From: Bradyrhizobium acaciae
GTDB lineage: Bacteria; Pseudomonadota; Alphaproteobacteria; Rhizobiales; Xanthobacteraceae
Direction of reading: 5' to 3'
Length of the DNA stretch: 53,304 nt
NCBI RefSeq assembly: GCF_020889785.1
Contig: NZ_JACMYK010000039.1
Location: forward strand, 1 to 53,304
The notes beneath the pieces are model-generated. The model did not search any database, was not told where the DNA came from, and saw only the letters and a list, made by a program, of their open reading frames with translations. Shown one piece after another: positions 34,840-43,740 of the stretch (position 1 is the stretch's first letter; every line of letters begins with the position of its first letter). The position numbers were made by a program, and so were the translations under genes.

Positions 34840-35037
34840 TCACGGTAAGCCGGGGCGCCGCGCTCTTGCACGTTCCCGAGTCTGCCCCCGGCGGCGCAAA
34901 CGTTCCACTACGTTCCTGAATTGGTATTCACAGGGCGGCGTAAGGCCGCCTCGGTTGGCGGCCGGGGCCGCTGGCGGCTTGTAGTCTTCTGGGAACGGAA
35001 CGGAAGCAAGTAGTTGCTCTCTTTCATTTAGTTTCAT
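34840..35037 (-). CDS. Possible small protein, doubtful
   Basis: A 65-residue frame starting MKLNEREQLLASVPFPEDYK, which reads like a natural protein start, but the end is very basic (RRRGQTRERARARR) and may be noise. The ribosome site is poor and there is no paralogue in the window. It occupies part of the roughly 760-base stretch from 34628 to 35386 that otherwise holds only the nested palindrome at 35039-35153. Confidence 0.25.
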   Translation of the reverse strand: MKLNEREQLLASVPFPEDYKPPAAPAANRGGLTPPCEYQFRNVVERLRRRGQTRERARARRPGLP

Positions 35038-35038
35038 T

Positions 35039-35153
35039 AGAGCGTGATGAGATTGGGTTGAGTTGGAGCGGCGTCGAAGGTTCACCTCTCCCCAACGGGA
35101 GAGGTGAAACGAGGACCGCACCCGGCCGATTCAACCAAAACCCATCCCGCTCT
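35039..35153. repeat. Nested inverted repeat
   Basis: Outer arms of 23 bases (35039-35061 and 35131-35153, imperfect, beginning AGAGCG and ending CGCTCT) enclose an inner hairpin with perfect 12-base arms TTCACCTCTCCC (35081-35092) and GGGAGAGGTGAA (35097-35108) and a 4-base loop. It is compact and self-contained, without coding capacity, and sits between the two copies of the small-protein module. It looks like a miniature repeat element rather than a terminator. Confidence 0.75.
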
Positions 35154-35386
35154 AGTAATGCGAAGCCATGTCGCTTCTTGGCCTTTTCGGAAGTGCCGGG
35201 CTGGCGATCGAAAGTCCGGTGTCGTGGTGAAGCGGACCTCACGGTTGCGCGTTCCGACTTCCGAGTTTGCCCCTCAACTGACCCTCCCGGCCCTCGACGC
35301 GAGTAGCTTCACCGCTGATTACTTATGTAAATCACCGGTAGGCTGTGGCACGATGGAACTCGGCAATCGGGCAACCGGCGGCAAGC

Positions 35387-35551
35387 ATGGCTGACTTCGT
35401 CTTTCGAGCAAACATCGCTCATTACAAAGAGCTTTTGGAGACGGAAACCGACGCTCGGAAGATCGAGACGTTGCGCAAGCTGTTGGCCGAGGAAGAAGGC
35501 AAGCTGGCCCAATGGCTGGCCCAAAATCGAAAGCCGCCTGGCAAAGAATGA
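35387..35551 (+). CDS. 54-residue helical protein, copy B
   Basis: Paralogue of the protein at 34277-34441, with exactly the same length. The core is ANIAHYKELLETETDARK followed by LLAEEEGKLAQWL. An in-frame GTG at 35345 is rejected because ATG 35387 matches the paralogue's start. It is the first of three plus-strand genes (with 35632-35817 and 35834-36196) that may form an operon with gaps of 80 and 16 bases. The function is unknown. Confidence 0.72.
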   Translation: MADFVFRANIAHYKELLETETDARKIETLRKLLAEEEGKLAQWLAQNRKPPGKE

Positions 35552-35631
35552 ATAAGGGCTACCACCGGGGATCACTACTGGACTTTGATACCGATCAATA
35601 GCTGGTAGCGGGTTGCTCTCTAGCCTTCGTG

Positions 35632-35817
35632 ATGCTGTGGATGACGATTGAACCCGCCCCGTTTGATCGGGACTTGGAATTGGCGGTCATGGGGGCTGAC
35701 GTGGCCACGCATGCTCTCGTCTTCCCCTGCCGTCGCGCCCTCGAAGGCTGGATCAAGACATTAACGGGCCATCCCGTTCAGATTCATCTGACGCACTGGC
35801 GCAATTGGGACAAGTAG
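35632..35817 (+). CDS. 'APFDRDLE' small protein, copy B
   Basis: A 61-residue soluble protein: MLWMTIEPAPFDRDLELAV, LVFPCRRALEGW and HLTHWRNWDK. It is paralogous to the protein at 34388-34627. ATG 35632 aligns with that copy, although the ribosome site is poor and ATG 35641 is possible. Its stop lies 16 bases before the cytochrome c start. Conserved Asp/Arg, one Cys and Trp residues suggest a defined fold, but no function is known to me. Confidence 0.68.
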   Translation: MLWMTIEPAPFDRDLELAVMGADVATHALVFPCRRALEGWIKTLTGHPVQIHLTHWRNWDK

Positions 35818-35833
35818 CAAGGAAGGTTGCGCC

Positions 35834-36196
35834 ATGCGACAGAACAGCGGAACGACTGCGATGACGCGATCCTTGCTGGTACTGACCATATGTCTCTTTT
35901 CGAGCACCATGGCCCAGGCGCGGGCTGAGGAGCAGCGGCATGGCAAAGAGATGCTGCAAAAGCTATGCGCCGGATGTCACTCCATTGGCAGGACCGGGAA
36001 CAGCCCGAACAGGCTGGCGCCGCCCTTTCGCACCTTCAGTGAAACCAAACTCTACGACAGCGACTTCTTGCAACGACTGCAGGACGGCTACAGCAGCATC
36101 CATCCCTCCATGCCGACCTTCCGCTTCAGCAGGGAGGATGCGGAGGAGGTCGTCAGCTATATGAAGTCAATTCAGGAACCTCCCAAGTCGAAATAA
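35834..36196 (+). CDS. Exported cytochrome c
   Basis: A 120-residue periplasmic class I cytochrome c. A signal peptide covers about 1-31 (LLVLTICLFSSTMAQARA). The haem site is CAGCH and the axial Met is in HPSMPTFRF. ATG 35834 has GGAAGG upstream. It is the last of three co-directional small genes and ends about 60 bases before the convergent acyl-CoA-dehydrogenase-like gene. It resembles the cytochrome at 33804-34115 in size and layout but is well diverged. Confidence 0.92.
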   Translation: MRQNSGTTAMTRSLLVLTICLFSSTMAQARAEEQRHGKEMLQKLCAGCHSIGRTGNSPNRLAPPFRTFSETKLYDSDFLQRLQDGYSSIHPSMPTFRFSREDAEEVVSYMKSIQEPPKSK

Positions 36197-36257
36197 CTGA
36201 GGGCGAAACCGACTTCCCGGTTTCAAGAGGGAGTACGAGCCCTCGTTCAATCTGACT

Positions 36258-37430
36258 TCAGCGCGCTGTCGGCGGCGCGGAGAGATTGCCCGCCAGGATC
36301 GCTTTGCCGGCGCCCTCATACTGGGTGTCGCGGGCCTGGATCTGCTGGGCGATCGCATGCATGTCACGAAACCGTCGCTCGAACGGATTCTTGGCGAACA
36401 CCGCCGTTGCCCCCGACATGTGATAGGCGATGTCGACCACGGCGGCGGACTGGTGGATGGTCCAGGTCGAGGCGATGCGGATCGCGATGCGATGCGCCTC
36501 GCTGATCGCTTCACCGCGCGCGAGATCGCTCCAAACATCGTGGGCGGTCGCATACAGATAGGCGCGTGCGGCGCGCAGGCTCGCTTCGGTGCGGCCGATC
36601 TGGCCCTGCACCGCGTTGTTGTCACGCATCGCCTTGAGGCCTTGTGGGGTCTTGCCGCGCGCAAGCTCGGTCGCCGCATCCAGCGTGGCGCGGGCGACGC
36701 CGAGCGCGGTGGCGGCAAAGCCCATGCTGAACACCATGTTGGTGGAGAGCTTGTACAGCGGTCCTCCCTCGCGGCACGCGGCGGGATCGTCGCGCAGCGC
36801 GGCGAATTTGTCCGGGATGAAGAGATTGTCGACCGAATAGGAATCGGTGCCGGTGCCCTTCAGGCCGATCACGTCCCAGACGTCGTACATCGTCGCTTGC
36901 GACATCGGAAACAGGATGGTGCGGATCTCCGGCGCGCCGTCGGGCTTCCTGCGCGGCGTGCCGTCCGCTTCGACGACGCGGACATGGGCGCCGAGCCAGC
37001 TCGCCTGCCGCGAGCCCGAGGCGAAATCCCAGCGCGCACTGGCGCGGTAGCCGCCGGGCTCGGCGCGGACCTCATGGGCGATCGCGCCCCAGGCCAGGAC
37101 GCCGGGCGCGGTGTTGAAGATCTCGTCGGCCGCGTCGGGGTCGAGATAGGCCGCGGTCATGGCGCAGACGCTGCACTGGCCGAGGCACCACGCGGTCGAT
37201 GCGTCGGCCTTGGCGATCTCCTCCTGCATCTGCATGAACGATTCCAGCGTCGCCTCGGCGCCGCCGAAACGCTTCGGCAGCAGCGCACGATACAGCCCGT
37301 TCTCGACGAGGGCCGAGGTGACGGAAGGCGTCAGCCGCCGCGTCCGTTCGATCTCGTCGGCTTCAGCAATGATCAGCGGCGCCAGCGCGCGCGCCCGCTC
37401 GACAAGGTCTACTCCCTGCGGCTTGTTCAT
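36258..37430 (-). CDS. Acyl-CoA dehydrogenase-like flavoprotein
   Basis: A 390-residue flavoenzyme. It has the helical N-terminus (ENGLYRALLPKRFGGAEATLESF), a beta middle domain (ASARWDFASGSRQASWLGAH; WDVIGLKGTGTDSYSVDNLF) and a C-terminal helical domain of the type found in group D flavin monooxygenases such as HsaA as well as true dehydrogenases. The usual catalytic Glu is not obvious, so a monooxygenase-type reaction is possible. ATG 37430 is chosen because GAGGAAA lies five bases upstream. A 3' fragment copy lies at 33321-33712. It shares an upstream block with the MFS gene. Confidence 0.85.
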   Translation of the reverse strand: MNKPQGVDLVERARALAPLIIAEADEIERTRRLTPSVTSALVENGLYRALLPKRFGGAEATLESFMQMQEEIAKADASTAWCLGQCSVCAMTAAYLDPDAADEIFNTAPGVLAWGAIAHEVRAEPGGYRASARWDFASGSRQASWLGAHVRVVEADGTPRRKPDGAPEIRTILFPMSQATMYDVWDVIGLKGTGTDSYSVDNLFIPDKFAALRDDPAACREGGPLYKLSTNMVFSMGFAATALGVARATLDAATELARGKTPQGLKAMRDNNAVQGQIGRTEASLRAARAYLYATAHDVWSDLARGEAISEAHRIAIRIASTWTIHQSAAVVDIAYHMSGATAVFAKNPFERRFRDMHAIAQQIQARDTQYEGAGKAILAGNLSAPPTAR

Positions 37431-37473
37431 GCGTTTCCTCGGCCCCTTCTGGCATTCTTGTTGGGGCACGCGC

Positions 37474-37504
37474 GATGGTGACCCATCCGGCAGAAGAGGG
37501 CAAG
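37474..37504 (-). promoter_or_regulatory. Conserved upstream block, copy 1
   Basis: GATGGTGACCCATC plus 17 more bases ending GGGCAAG, 44-74 bases upstream of the acyl-CoA-dehydrogenase-like start. It aligns without gaps to 38851-38881 upstream of the MFS gene (12 of the first 14 bases agree). The block has inverted symmetry (GATGG...CCATC), as expected of an operator. Confidence 0.45.
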
Positions 37505-37573
37505 GCGGGGCGGCGTCGACGCAGAGCAGCTATCCGTCATCGACGCGCGCGAGCGCGACGATTGCATCCCGGT

Positions 37574-38800
37574 TCAGGCGGTGGCGGGGCCGAGATCGAG
37601 CGAGGGCTGGCGCTTGGTCGAGAAGCTGAGCGCCACGGCGACCGCGGCAAGGCCGATCGCGAACGACCCGGCGTGCAGCCATGTATAGCCATGGAAGGTG
37701 TCGAACACATAGCCGCCGGCCCACGGCCCGAGCGCCATGCCGAGGCTCGCAAAGGCCGACACCGCGCCGAACACCGTGCCCATGATGCGCGCGCCGAAGA
37801 ACTCGCGCACCAGCACGGCATAGAGCGGCATCACGCCGCCATAGGCGAGGCCGAACACGACCGACAGCGCGTAGAACTCGCCGAGCTGCGCCACCGCCAG
37901 ATAAGTCGCGATCGACAGCGCCTGCACCAGCAGGCCGCCGACCAGCACCGGCTTGGCGCCGAGCCGGTCGGCGAGCACCCCGAGCAGCAGCCGACCACCG
38001 AGCCCGGAGAAGCCGGCGAGGCTGTAGACCGTGACTGCGGTGAGCGGCGCGATGCCGCAGACCATCGCATAGGACACCATGTGGAAGATCGGTCCCGAAT
38101 GCGCGGCGCAGCAGGCGAAATGCGCCAGAGCGAGCGTGATGAATTGCGGCGTGCGCAGCGCCTGCGCCACGGTCCATTCCATTTGCGGCGCGCTCGCGGC
38201 GGTCGCATTCGCGATCTCGGTTCCCTTCGGCGCCGGGCGCACCAGGAACGATGCGGGGATCAGCAGCACCCACGCGGCGATGCCGATGACGAACATCGCG
38301 AAGCGCCAGTCATAGGCCGTGATCAACCAGCTTGCGGCTGGTGCGACCGTCAGCGGCGACACGCCCATGCCGGCCGACACCAGGGCGACGGCGAGGCTGC
38401 GATGCTTGTCGATCCAGGCGCTCGCGAGCGCCATCATCGGCGCATAGAAGCTGCCGGCGGCGATTCCGATCAGCACGCCGAAGCAGAGCTGGAATTGCCA
38501 CAGGCTCTGCGCCTGGCTTGCCGTCACGAGGCCCAGCCCGAGCAGCACGCTGCCCGCCAGCACCACGATGCGGGTGCCGAAGCGGTCGGACAGCGCGCCC
38601 CAGGCGAACGCCGCAAAACCCATGCAGAGGAAATCCAGCGTCGCGGCGGCCGAGATGCCGGCGCGCGACCAGCCCATCGCATTCGAGATCGGTTGCAGGA
38701 ACACCGCGAGCGACAGCATGGTGCCGAAGCCGACGCAGGTCATCAGCGCGCCCGCGCCGACGACGACCCAGCCATAGTCGAACCGAGCGGCCTTGCTCAT
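37574..38800 (-). CDS. Major facilitator superfamily transporter
   Basis: A 408-residue permease with twelve hydrophobic helices. The MFS loop motif is GALSDRFGTRIVV between helices 2 and 3 and recurs as GVLADRLGAKPVL in the second half. It resembles the monocarboxylate/OFA-like groups; the substrate is unknown. ATG 38800 has GGGGAAA upstream. It precedes the acyl-CoA-dehydrogenase-like gene on the same strand with 143 bases between, and both carry the same upstream block, so they may be co-regulated for uptake and oxidation of one compound (inference). Confidence 0.88.
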   Translation of the reverse strand: MSKAARFDYGWVVVGAGALMTCVGFGTMLSLAVFLQPISNAMGWSRAGISAAATLDFLCMGFAAFAWGALSDRFGTRIVVLAGSVLLGLGLVTASQAQSLWQFQLCFGVLIGIAAGSFYAPMMALASAWIDKHRSLAVALVSAGMGVSPLTVAPAASWLITAYDWRFAMFVIGIAAWVLLIPASFLVRPAPKGTEIANATAASAPQMEWTVAQALRTPQFITLALAHFACCAAHSGPIFHMVSYAMVCGIAPLTAVTVYSLAGFSGLGGRLLLGVLADRLGAKPVLVGGLLVQALSIATYLAVAQLGEFYALSVVFGLAYGGVMPLYAVLVREFFGARIMGTVFGAVSAFASLGMALGPWAGGYVFDTFHGYTWLHAGSFAIGLAAVAVALSFSTKRQPSLDLGPATA

Positions 38801-38850
38801 GCGTTTCCCCGTCTGCGCGGCTTTGCTGTTGTTTGGTCCGCGGTTGGTGG

Positions 38851-38881
38851 GATGGTGGCGCATCCGTGCGCTGCGGGCAAG
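38851..38881 (-). promoter_or_regulatory. Conserved upstream block, copy 2
   Basis: GATGGTGGCGCATC plus 17 bases ending GGGCAAG, 51-81 bases upstream of the MFS start. It is the partner of 37474-37504. The GATG...CATC symmetry is kept. Confidence 0.45.
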
Positions 38882-38983
38882 CTCACCGGGTCGCTGCAGG
38901 ATTTCGTGCCGCGCATGGCGCGCGGCCTCGTCAACGCGCGTCAGGGAAGGAGCGAGCCGCGGCGACGGGGGCTTTTGGTCAGG

Positions 38984-39316
38984 CTAGCCGCACTGCCAGG
39001 CCCGCCCGATCGGCGTCCAGACCCAGCACGGACCGTAGCTGCCGCCATTGTAGCGCCCGCCGCCATGGAATCCGGGGCGGCCGAAATAGTGCCAATCGCC
39101 GCCATAGTAATATTCCGGCGAAAAGTCCGGGTAGCCGCGGGCGGCGCCGCGCGGACCGAGCACCGGAATGGTTTGGTTGGGCGGTTGCCGGTAGCCGGGC
39201 AGGAAGCCATAGCCATGCCAGCGGGCGACCTGCCGCTTCTTCGAGGAGGCGGCCGCGCTCAGGTCCGGCTGCAGCAGTGCGAGGATGACGATGAGGAGGG
39301 ACAGAATGCGCAACAT
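38984..39316 (-). CDS. Small exported Gly/Tyr-rich protein
   Basis: A 110-residue protein with a Sec signal (MLRILSLLIVILALLQPDLS, cut near AAA at 21-23). The mature part is rich in Gly, Tyr, Pro and Trp (YYYGGDWHYFGRPGFHGG) and has a single Cys pair near the end (GPCWVW, AWQCG), likely a disulfide. It is probably periplasmic or secreted. I do not recognise a function. It lies 183 bases upstream of the MFS gene. Confidence 0.75.
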   Translation of the reverse strand: MLRILSLLIVILALLQPDLSAAASSKKRQVARWHGYGFLPGYRQPPNQTIPVLGPRGAARGYPDFSPEYYYGGDWHYFGRPGFHGGGRYNGGSYGPCWVWTPIGRAWQCG

Positions 39317-39493
39317 GGGCGGAGCTTAGTCGGGCCGCCCTGCGATGGCGATTCAAATCATGGTGCGTTTTGTTGCTGCGACAAGGATCGGCAACATGCG
39401 CGCCTGCGACAGCGTGTCAGCTATCCGGCTACTGTGCATGGGGTTGTTTTCGAGTTTTTCAATTGGGGCTGAACAGGCGCGACTGGCGTCGCC

Positions 39494-41305
39494 TCAGCTG
39501 TCCACCTTGAGCGCGGCGATGAAGGCTTCCTGCGGGATGTCGACCTTGCCGAACTGCCGCATCTTCTTCTTGCCTTCCTTCTGCTTCTCCAGAAGCTTGC
39601 GCTTGCGCGTGATGTCGCCGCCGTAGCACTTCGCGGTGACGTCCTTGCGCAGCGCGCGCACGGTCTCGCGCGCGATCACCTTGCCGCCGATCGCCGCCTG
39701 GATCGGGATCTGGAACATGTGCGGCGGGATCAGCTCCTTCATCTTCTCGACCATGGCGCGGCCGCGGCCTTCGGCGCGGGTCCGGTGCACCAGCATCGAC
39801 AGCGCGTCGACCGGCTCGTTGTTGACCAGGATCTGCATTTTGACGAGATCGGCCACTTTGTAGTCGGTCAAATGATAGTCGAACGAGGCGTAGCCCTTGG
39901 AGACCGACTTCAGGCGATCGTAGAAGTCGAACACCACCTCGTTGAGCGGCAGGTCGTATTTCACCATCGCGCGGGAGCCGACATAAGTCAGCTCCTTCTG
40001 CGAACCGCGGCGGTCCTGGCACAGCTTCAGGACGCTGCCGAGATATTCGTCGGGCGTCAGGATCGTCGCCTCGATCCACGGCTCCTCGATCTCCGCGATC
40101 TTGACCACGTCGGGCATGTCGACCGGATTGTGGATCGAAATCTCCTGACCGTCGGTCAGATGCATCTTGTAGATCACGCTCGGCGCGGTCGCGATCAGGT
40201 TGAGGTCGAACTCGCGCGACAACCGCTCCTGGATGATCTCCAGATGCAGCAGCCCGAGGAAGCCGCAGCGGAAGCCGAAACCGAGCGCGGCCGAGGTCTC
40301 CATCTCGTAGGAGAAGCTGGCGTCGTTGAGGCGCAGCTTGCCCATCGCCCCGCGCAGCGTCTCGAAGTCGTTGGCGTCGGCTGGAAACAGGCCGCAGAAC
40401 ACCACCGGGATCGCCGGCTTGAAGCCCGGCAGCATCTCGCTGATCGGCTTGCGGTCGTCGGTGATGGTGTCGCCGACGCGGGTGTCGGCGACTTCCTTGA
40501 TCGCCGCGGTGATGAAGCCGATCTCGCCGGGACCGAGCTCGTCGACCTGCTCCATCTTCGGCGTGAAGAAGCCGACGCGCTCGACGTCATAGGCCGCGCC
40601 CGTGCCCATCATGCGGATGCGCTGGTTCTTCTTCATGGTGCCGTCGACCACGCGGATCAGCACGACCACGCCGAGATAGACGTCGTACCAGCTGTCGACC
40701 AGCAACGCCTTCAAGGTCGCGTCGCGGTCGCCCTTCGGCGGCGGCAGGCGGGTCACGATGGCTTCCAGCACATCGGGGACGCCGATGCCGGTCTTGGCCG
40801 AGATCATCACGGCGTCGGAGGCGTCGATGCCGATCACATCCTCGATCTGCTGCTTGACCTTGTCGGGTTCCGCGGCGGGCAGGTCGACCTTATTCAGGAC
40901 CGGCACGATCTCGAGATTGTTGTCGAGCGCCTGGTAGACATTGGCGAGCGTCTGCGCTTCGACGCCCTGGCTGGCGTCGACCACCAGCAGCGCACCCTCG
41001 CACGCCGCCAGCGACCGCGACACCTCGTAGGCGAAGTCGACGTGGCCGGGCGTGTCCATCAGGTTGAAGATGTAGTCCTTGCCGTCCTTGGCGCGGTAGT
41101 TCAGCCGGACGGTCTGCGCCTTGATGGTGATGCCGCGCTCGCGCTCGATATCCATCGAATCGAGCACCTGCTCCTTGCCCGCCATTTCGCGATCCGACAG
41201 GCCGCCCGTCATCTGGATCAGGCGGTCGGCAAGGGTCGATTTGCCATGGTCGATATGGGCGACGATGGAGAAGTTGCGGATGTTCGAAATCGGGGCAGTT
41301 GTCAT
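39494..41305 (-). CDS. lepA: Elongation factor 4 (LepA)
   Basis: A 603-residue translational GTPase that acts on the ribosome (back-translocation or initiation quality; its exact role is debated). The G motifs are AHIDHGKST (G1), RGITIK (G2), DTPGH (G3) and NKVDLP (G4). The EF4-specific C-terminus ends KRKLLEKQKEGKKKMRQFG and VDIPQEAFIAALKV, as in all LepA proteins. ATG 41305 is chosen; the frame is open twelve codons further upstream. It is divergent from the caspase-like gene. Confidence 0.96.
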   Translation of the reverse strand: MTTAPISNIRNFSIVAHIDHGKSTLADRLIQMTGGLSDREMAGKEQVLDSMDIERERGITIKAQTVRLNYRAKDGKDYIFNLMDTPGHVDFAYEVSRSLAACEGALLVVDASQGVEAQTLANVYQALDNNLEIVPVLNKVDLPAAEPDKVKQQIEDVIGIDASDAVMISAKTGIGVPDVLEAIVTRLPPPKGDRDATLKALLVDSWYDVYLGVVVLIRVVDGTMKKNQRIRMMGTGAAYDVERVGFFTPKMEQVDELGPGEIGFITAAIKEVADTRVGDTITDDRKPISEMLPGFKPAIPVVFCGLFPADANDFETLRGAMGKLRLNDASFSYEMETSAALGFGFRCGFLGLLHLEIIQERLSREFDLNLIATAPSVIYKMHLTDGQEISIHNPVDMPDVVKIAEIEEPWIEATILTPDEYLGSVLKLCQDRRGSQKELTYVGSRAMVKYDLPLNEVVFDFYDRLKSVSKGYASFDYHLTDYKVADLVKMQILVNNEPVDALSMLVHRTRAEGRGRAMVEKMKELIPPHMFQIPIQAAIGGKVIARETVRALRKDVTAKCYGGDITRKRKLLEKQKEGKKKMRQFGKVDIPQEAFIAALKVDS

Positions 41306-41465
41306 GGGCGCGGGATAGCATCCGCACCCCCGCGCGGGCAACCATATTGCGGTATTTTGCAGGGGTGTGACGGCGAATCACGGGGGTGTTTCCCGCAGGG
41401 TTGCAATGATCGATTTTCGGGCACGTTTCTGCTAGGTCTGGCGGCCCAAAACCGTGGAATTGACG

Positions 41466-42834
41466 ATGCGCTGGACCCTTCTCGCCGCCGGATTGCTGGC
41501 CATGTCGTTCGCGGCGCCCGCGCCGCCGACAAGCGCGTGGCGCTGGTCGTCGGCAATTCCACCTATCAGAACGTGTCGCGGCTACAGAACCCGAAGGACG
41601 ATGCGCAGCTCGTGGCCGAGACGTTGCAGCGGCTCGGCTTTGCGCTGGTCGGCGGGCAGGCCCAGGTCGATCTGGATAAGGCCGGCTTCGATAGCGCGAT
41701 CCAGCGCTTCGGGAGCCAGCTGATGGGCGCGGACGTTGCGCTGTTCTACTACGCCGGCCACGGCATCCAGGTGCGCGGAACGAATTATCTGGTGCCGGTG
41801 TCGGCCAATCCGACACGCGAGGCCGATGTCGATTTCCAGATGGTCGATGTCGGCCTGGTGCTGCGGCAGATGGAAGGCGCGGGCACGCGGCTCAACATCG
41901 TGATCCTGGATGCCTGCCGGAACAATCCGTTCGGCGGCCGCGGCCTGCGCGCCGCCGACGGTGGTCTCGCCCAGATCCGCGCGCCGGAGGGCACGCTATT
42001 GTCCTACGCGACCCAGCCGGGCAACGTCGCGCTCGATGGCGATGACGGCCACAGTCCCTATACGCGCGCGCTGGTCGACACCATGCAGAAGCCCGGGCTC
42101 GACGTGCTGCAGGCCTTCAATCAGGTCGGCCTCGTGGTCAAACGCGCCACCGGCAGCGCGCAGCAGCCCTGGGTCTCGACTCGCCGATCGACGGCTCGTT
42201 CTATTTCGCGGGCAACGCGCCGGCGCAAGTTGCAACCGCAGATCCGCCGGCAACGGTGATCCCGCCGCAGCAGAGCCTGCCGGCGCAAAACGTGCCACCA
42301 GCGGCACCGCCGCTGGTGCGCACGCAATCGGACTTCATCATCCCGGACTCCGACAGCCGCCTGCTGTCGGAGAGCGATCTCCGCGCGCTGAGCAAGGACG
42401 AACTGCGGATCGCCCGCAATGAAATCTTCGCGCGGCGCGGCCGCTACTTCAACGCGCCGGACCTGACCGCACGATTCAGCAGGTTTGCGTGGTATGTGCC
42501 CCGTTCGTGGGACCCGCCGCTCAATGCGATCGAGAGCGCGAATATCGCGCTGATCGATCGCTTCGAATCCGGCGGCACTGCGCCAGCCGGATTCATCTTC
42601 CCGGATTCCGACCGGCGCCTGCTGACACCGGCCGATCTGCGGCGGCTGTCGCGGGACGAGTTGCGGATCGCGCGCAACGAGATCTTTGCCCGCAGGGGGC
42701 GCTATTTCGATTCCGCCGATCTCAAGGCGTATTTTTCGCGCTTCCCCTGGTATGCGCCGAACAGCTGGAATCCGCGGCTGAACGCGATCGAAGAGGCCAA
42801 TGTCGCGTTGATCGATCAGCTCGGAAAGCACTGA
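41466..42834 (+). pseudogene. Caspase-like protein with YARHG repeats, two frameshifts
   Basis: A signal peptide (MRWTLLAAGLLAMSFAAPA) leads into a C14 caspase-like domain starting KRVALVVGNSTYQ, with catalytic His in FYYAGHGIQV and Cys in LDACRNNPF. Two YARHG-type repeats follow (each with KDELRIARNEIFARRGRYF-like cores). The frame is lost near 41527 (after AAPA) and near 42180 (after PWVS). Both fit a one-base loss, and adding two bases gives a 456-residue protein. The active-site residues are intact, which hints that the breaks may be read errors. The last codon touches the next gene's ATG. Confidence 0.85.
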
Positions 42835-43626
42835 ATGCGTGCGCGATGGACGGCCTGCCTTGCTGCCTTGCTGGCGCTGCTGCCACAGCTTGCGCGCGCT
42901 CAGAGCAAAAGCGAACTGCTCGACCGCCTGGTGCGCGCCTATCCCGATGCGCTGTCCGCCCACGACGACACCACGATCACCTGGCGCGACGGCACGGTGA
43001 TGCCGGTCGATGACGGCGTCTCCGGCAAGTCGTTCGATCAGATGCTGCGCAACGCATCGATCCTCGATCAGATGCGGCAGCCCTATCCGTCCGGGCCGTC
43101 GGCGCCGCCGGCGCAGAACGTCGATCCCGGCCGCTTCCGCAACGAGGCCTTCTTCAAGAAAATGTACGGCGACTGCAATACGGCCGAGGTCAGGCGGAAC
43201 CTGGTGACGATCACCTGGCTGCCGCGGTCCTGGGGCAAGCCGGTTCAGGTCACGCGGGTCAACGGCGTCGCCGAGCGGCTCAAGCAGGTCTCCGCCGAGA
43301 TCGAGGCGCTCGATCCGGCGCTGCGCGCCGCCGCGTTTCCGATCGCGGGTGTGCTGTCTTGTCGCGCCGTCGCCGATACCGGGCGGATGAGCATGCACGG
43401 CTATGCTGCCGCGATCGACCTCAACCTGAAGGTTTCCGATTACTGGCTGTGGGTGGGCAAGGGGGAAGGCAAAGGAGCAGGCAAGGGTAAATCCATCCCC
43501 TACAAGAACCGGATGCCGCGGGAGATCGTCGACATCTTCGAGCGCCACGGATTCATCTGGGGCGGCAAGTGGTATCACTACGATACCATGCATTTCGAAT
43601 ACCGGCCCGAGCTTCTCCAACAGTGA
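42835..43626 (+). CDS. M15-family peptidase (D,D/L,D-carboxypeptidase type)
   Basis: A 263-residue exported zinc peptidase. A signal peptide covers about 1-22. The metal-site motifs are SMHGYAAAIDLN and WYHYDTMHFEYRPEL, matching M15C/VanY-like enzymes that trim peptidoglycan stems. There is an internal Gly/Lys-rich loop (GKGEGKGAGKGK). ATG 42835 follows directly on the stop of the caspase-like gene, so the two are translated together. Confidence 0.87.
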   Translation: MRARWTACLAALLALLPQLARAQSKSELLDRLVRAYPDALSAHDDTTITWRDGTVMPVDDGVSGKSFDQMLRNASILDQMRQPYPSGPSAPPAQNVDPGRFRNEAFFKKMYGDCNTAEVRRNLVTITWLPRSWGKPVQVTRVNGVAERLKQVSAEIEALDPALRAAAFPIAGVLSCRAVADTGRMSMHGYAAAIDLNLKVSDYWLWVGKGEGKGAGKGKSIPYKNRMPREIVDIFERHGFIWGGKWYHYDTMHFEYRPELLQQ

Positions 43627-43740
43627 AGCGGCCGGCTTGAGACATTCTCACGCCAAGCTGATTTCACTGGTCACAAAAACGCGCTAAAGCGCGGTGAAAT
43701 GCTGGTGAGCACTTACTCATCGCACCTCCACTTCCATTCG

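Noticed and set aside
38984..39316. Small exported protein as a RiPP precursor or bacteriocin
   Set aside because: It has a normal Sec signal and only two Cys, and no modification enzymes lie beside it.
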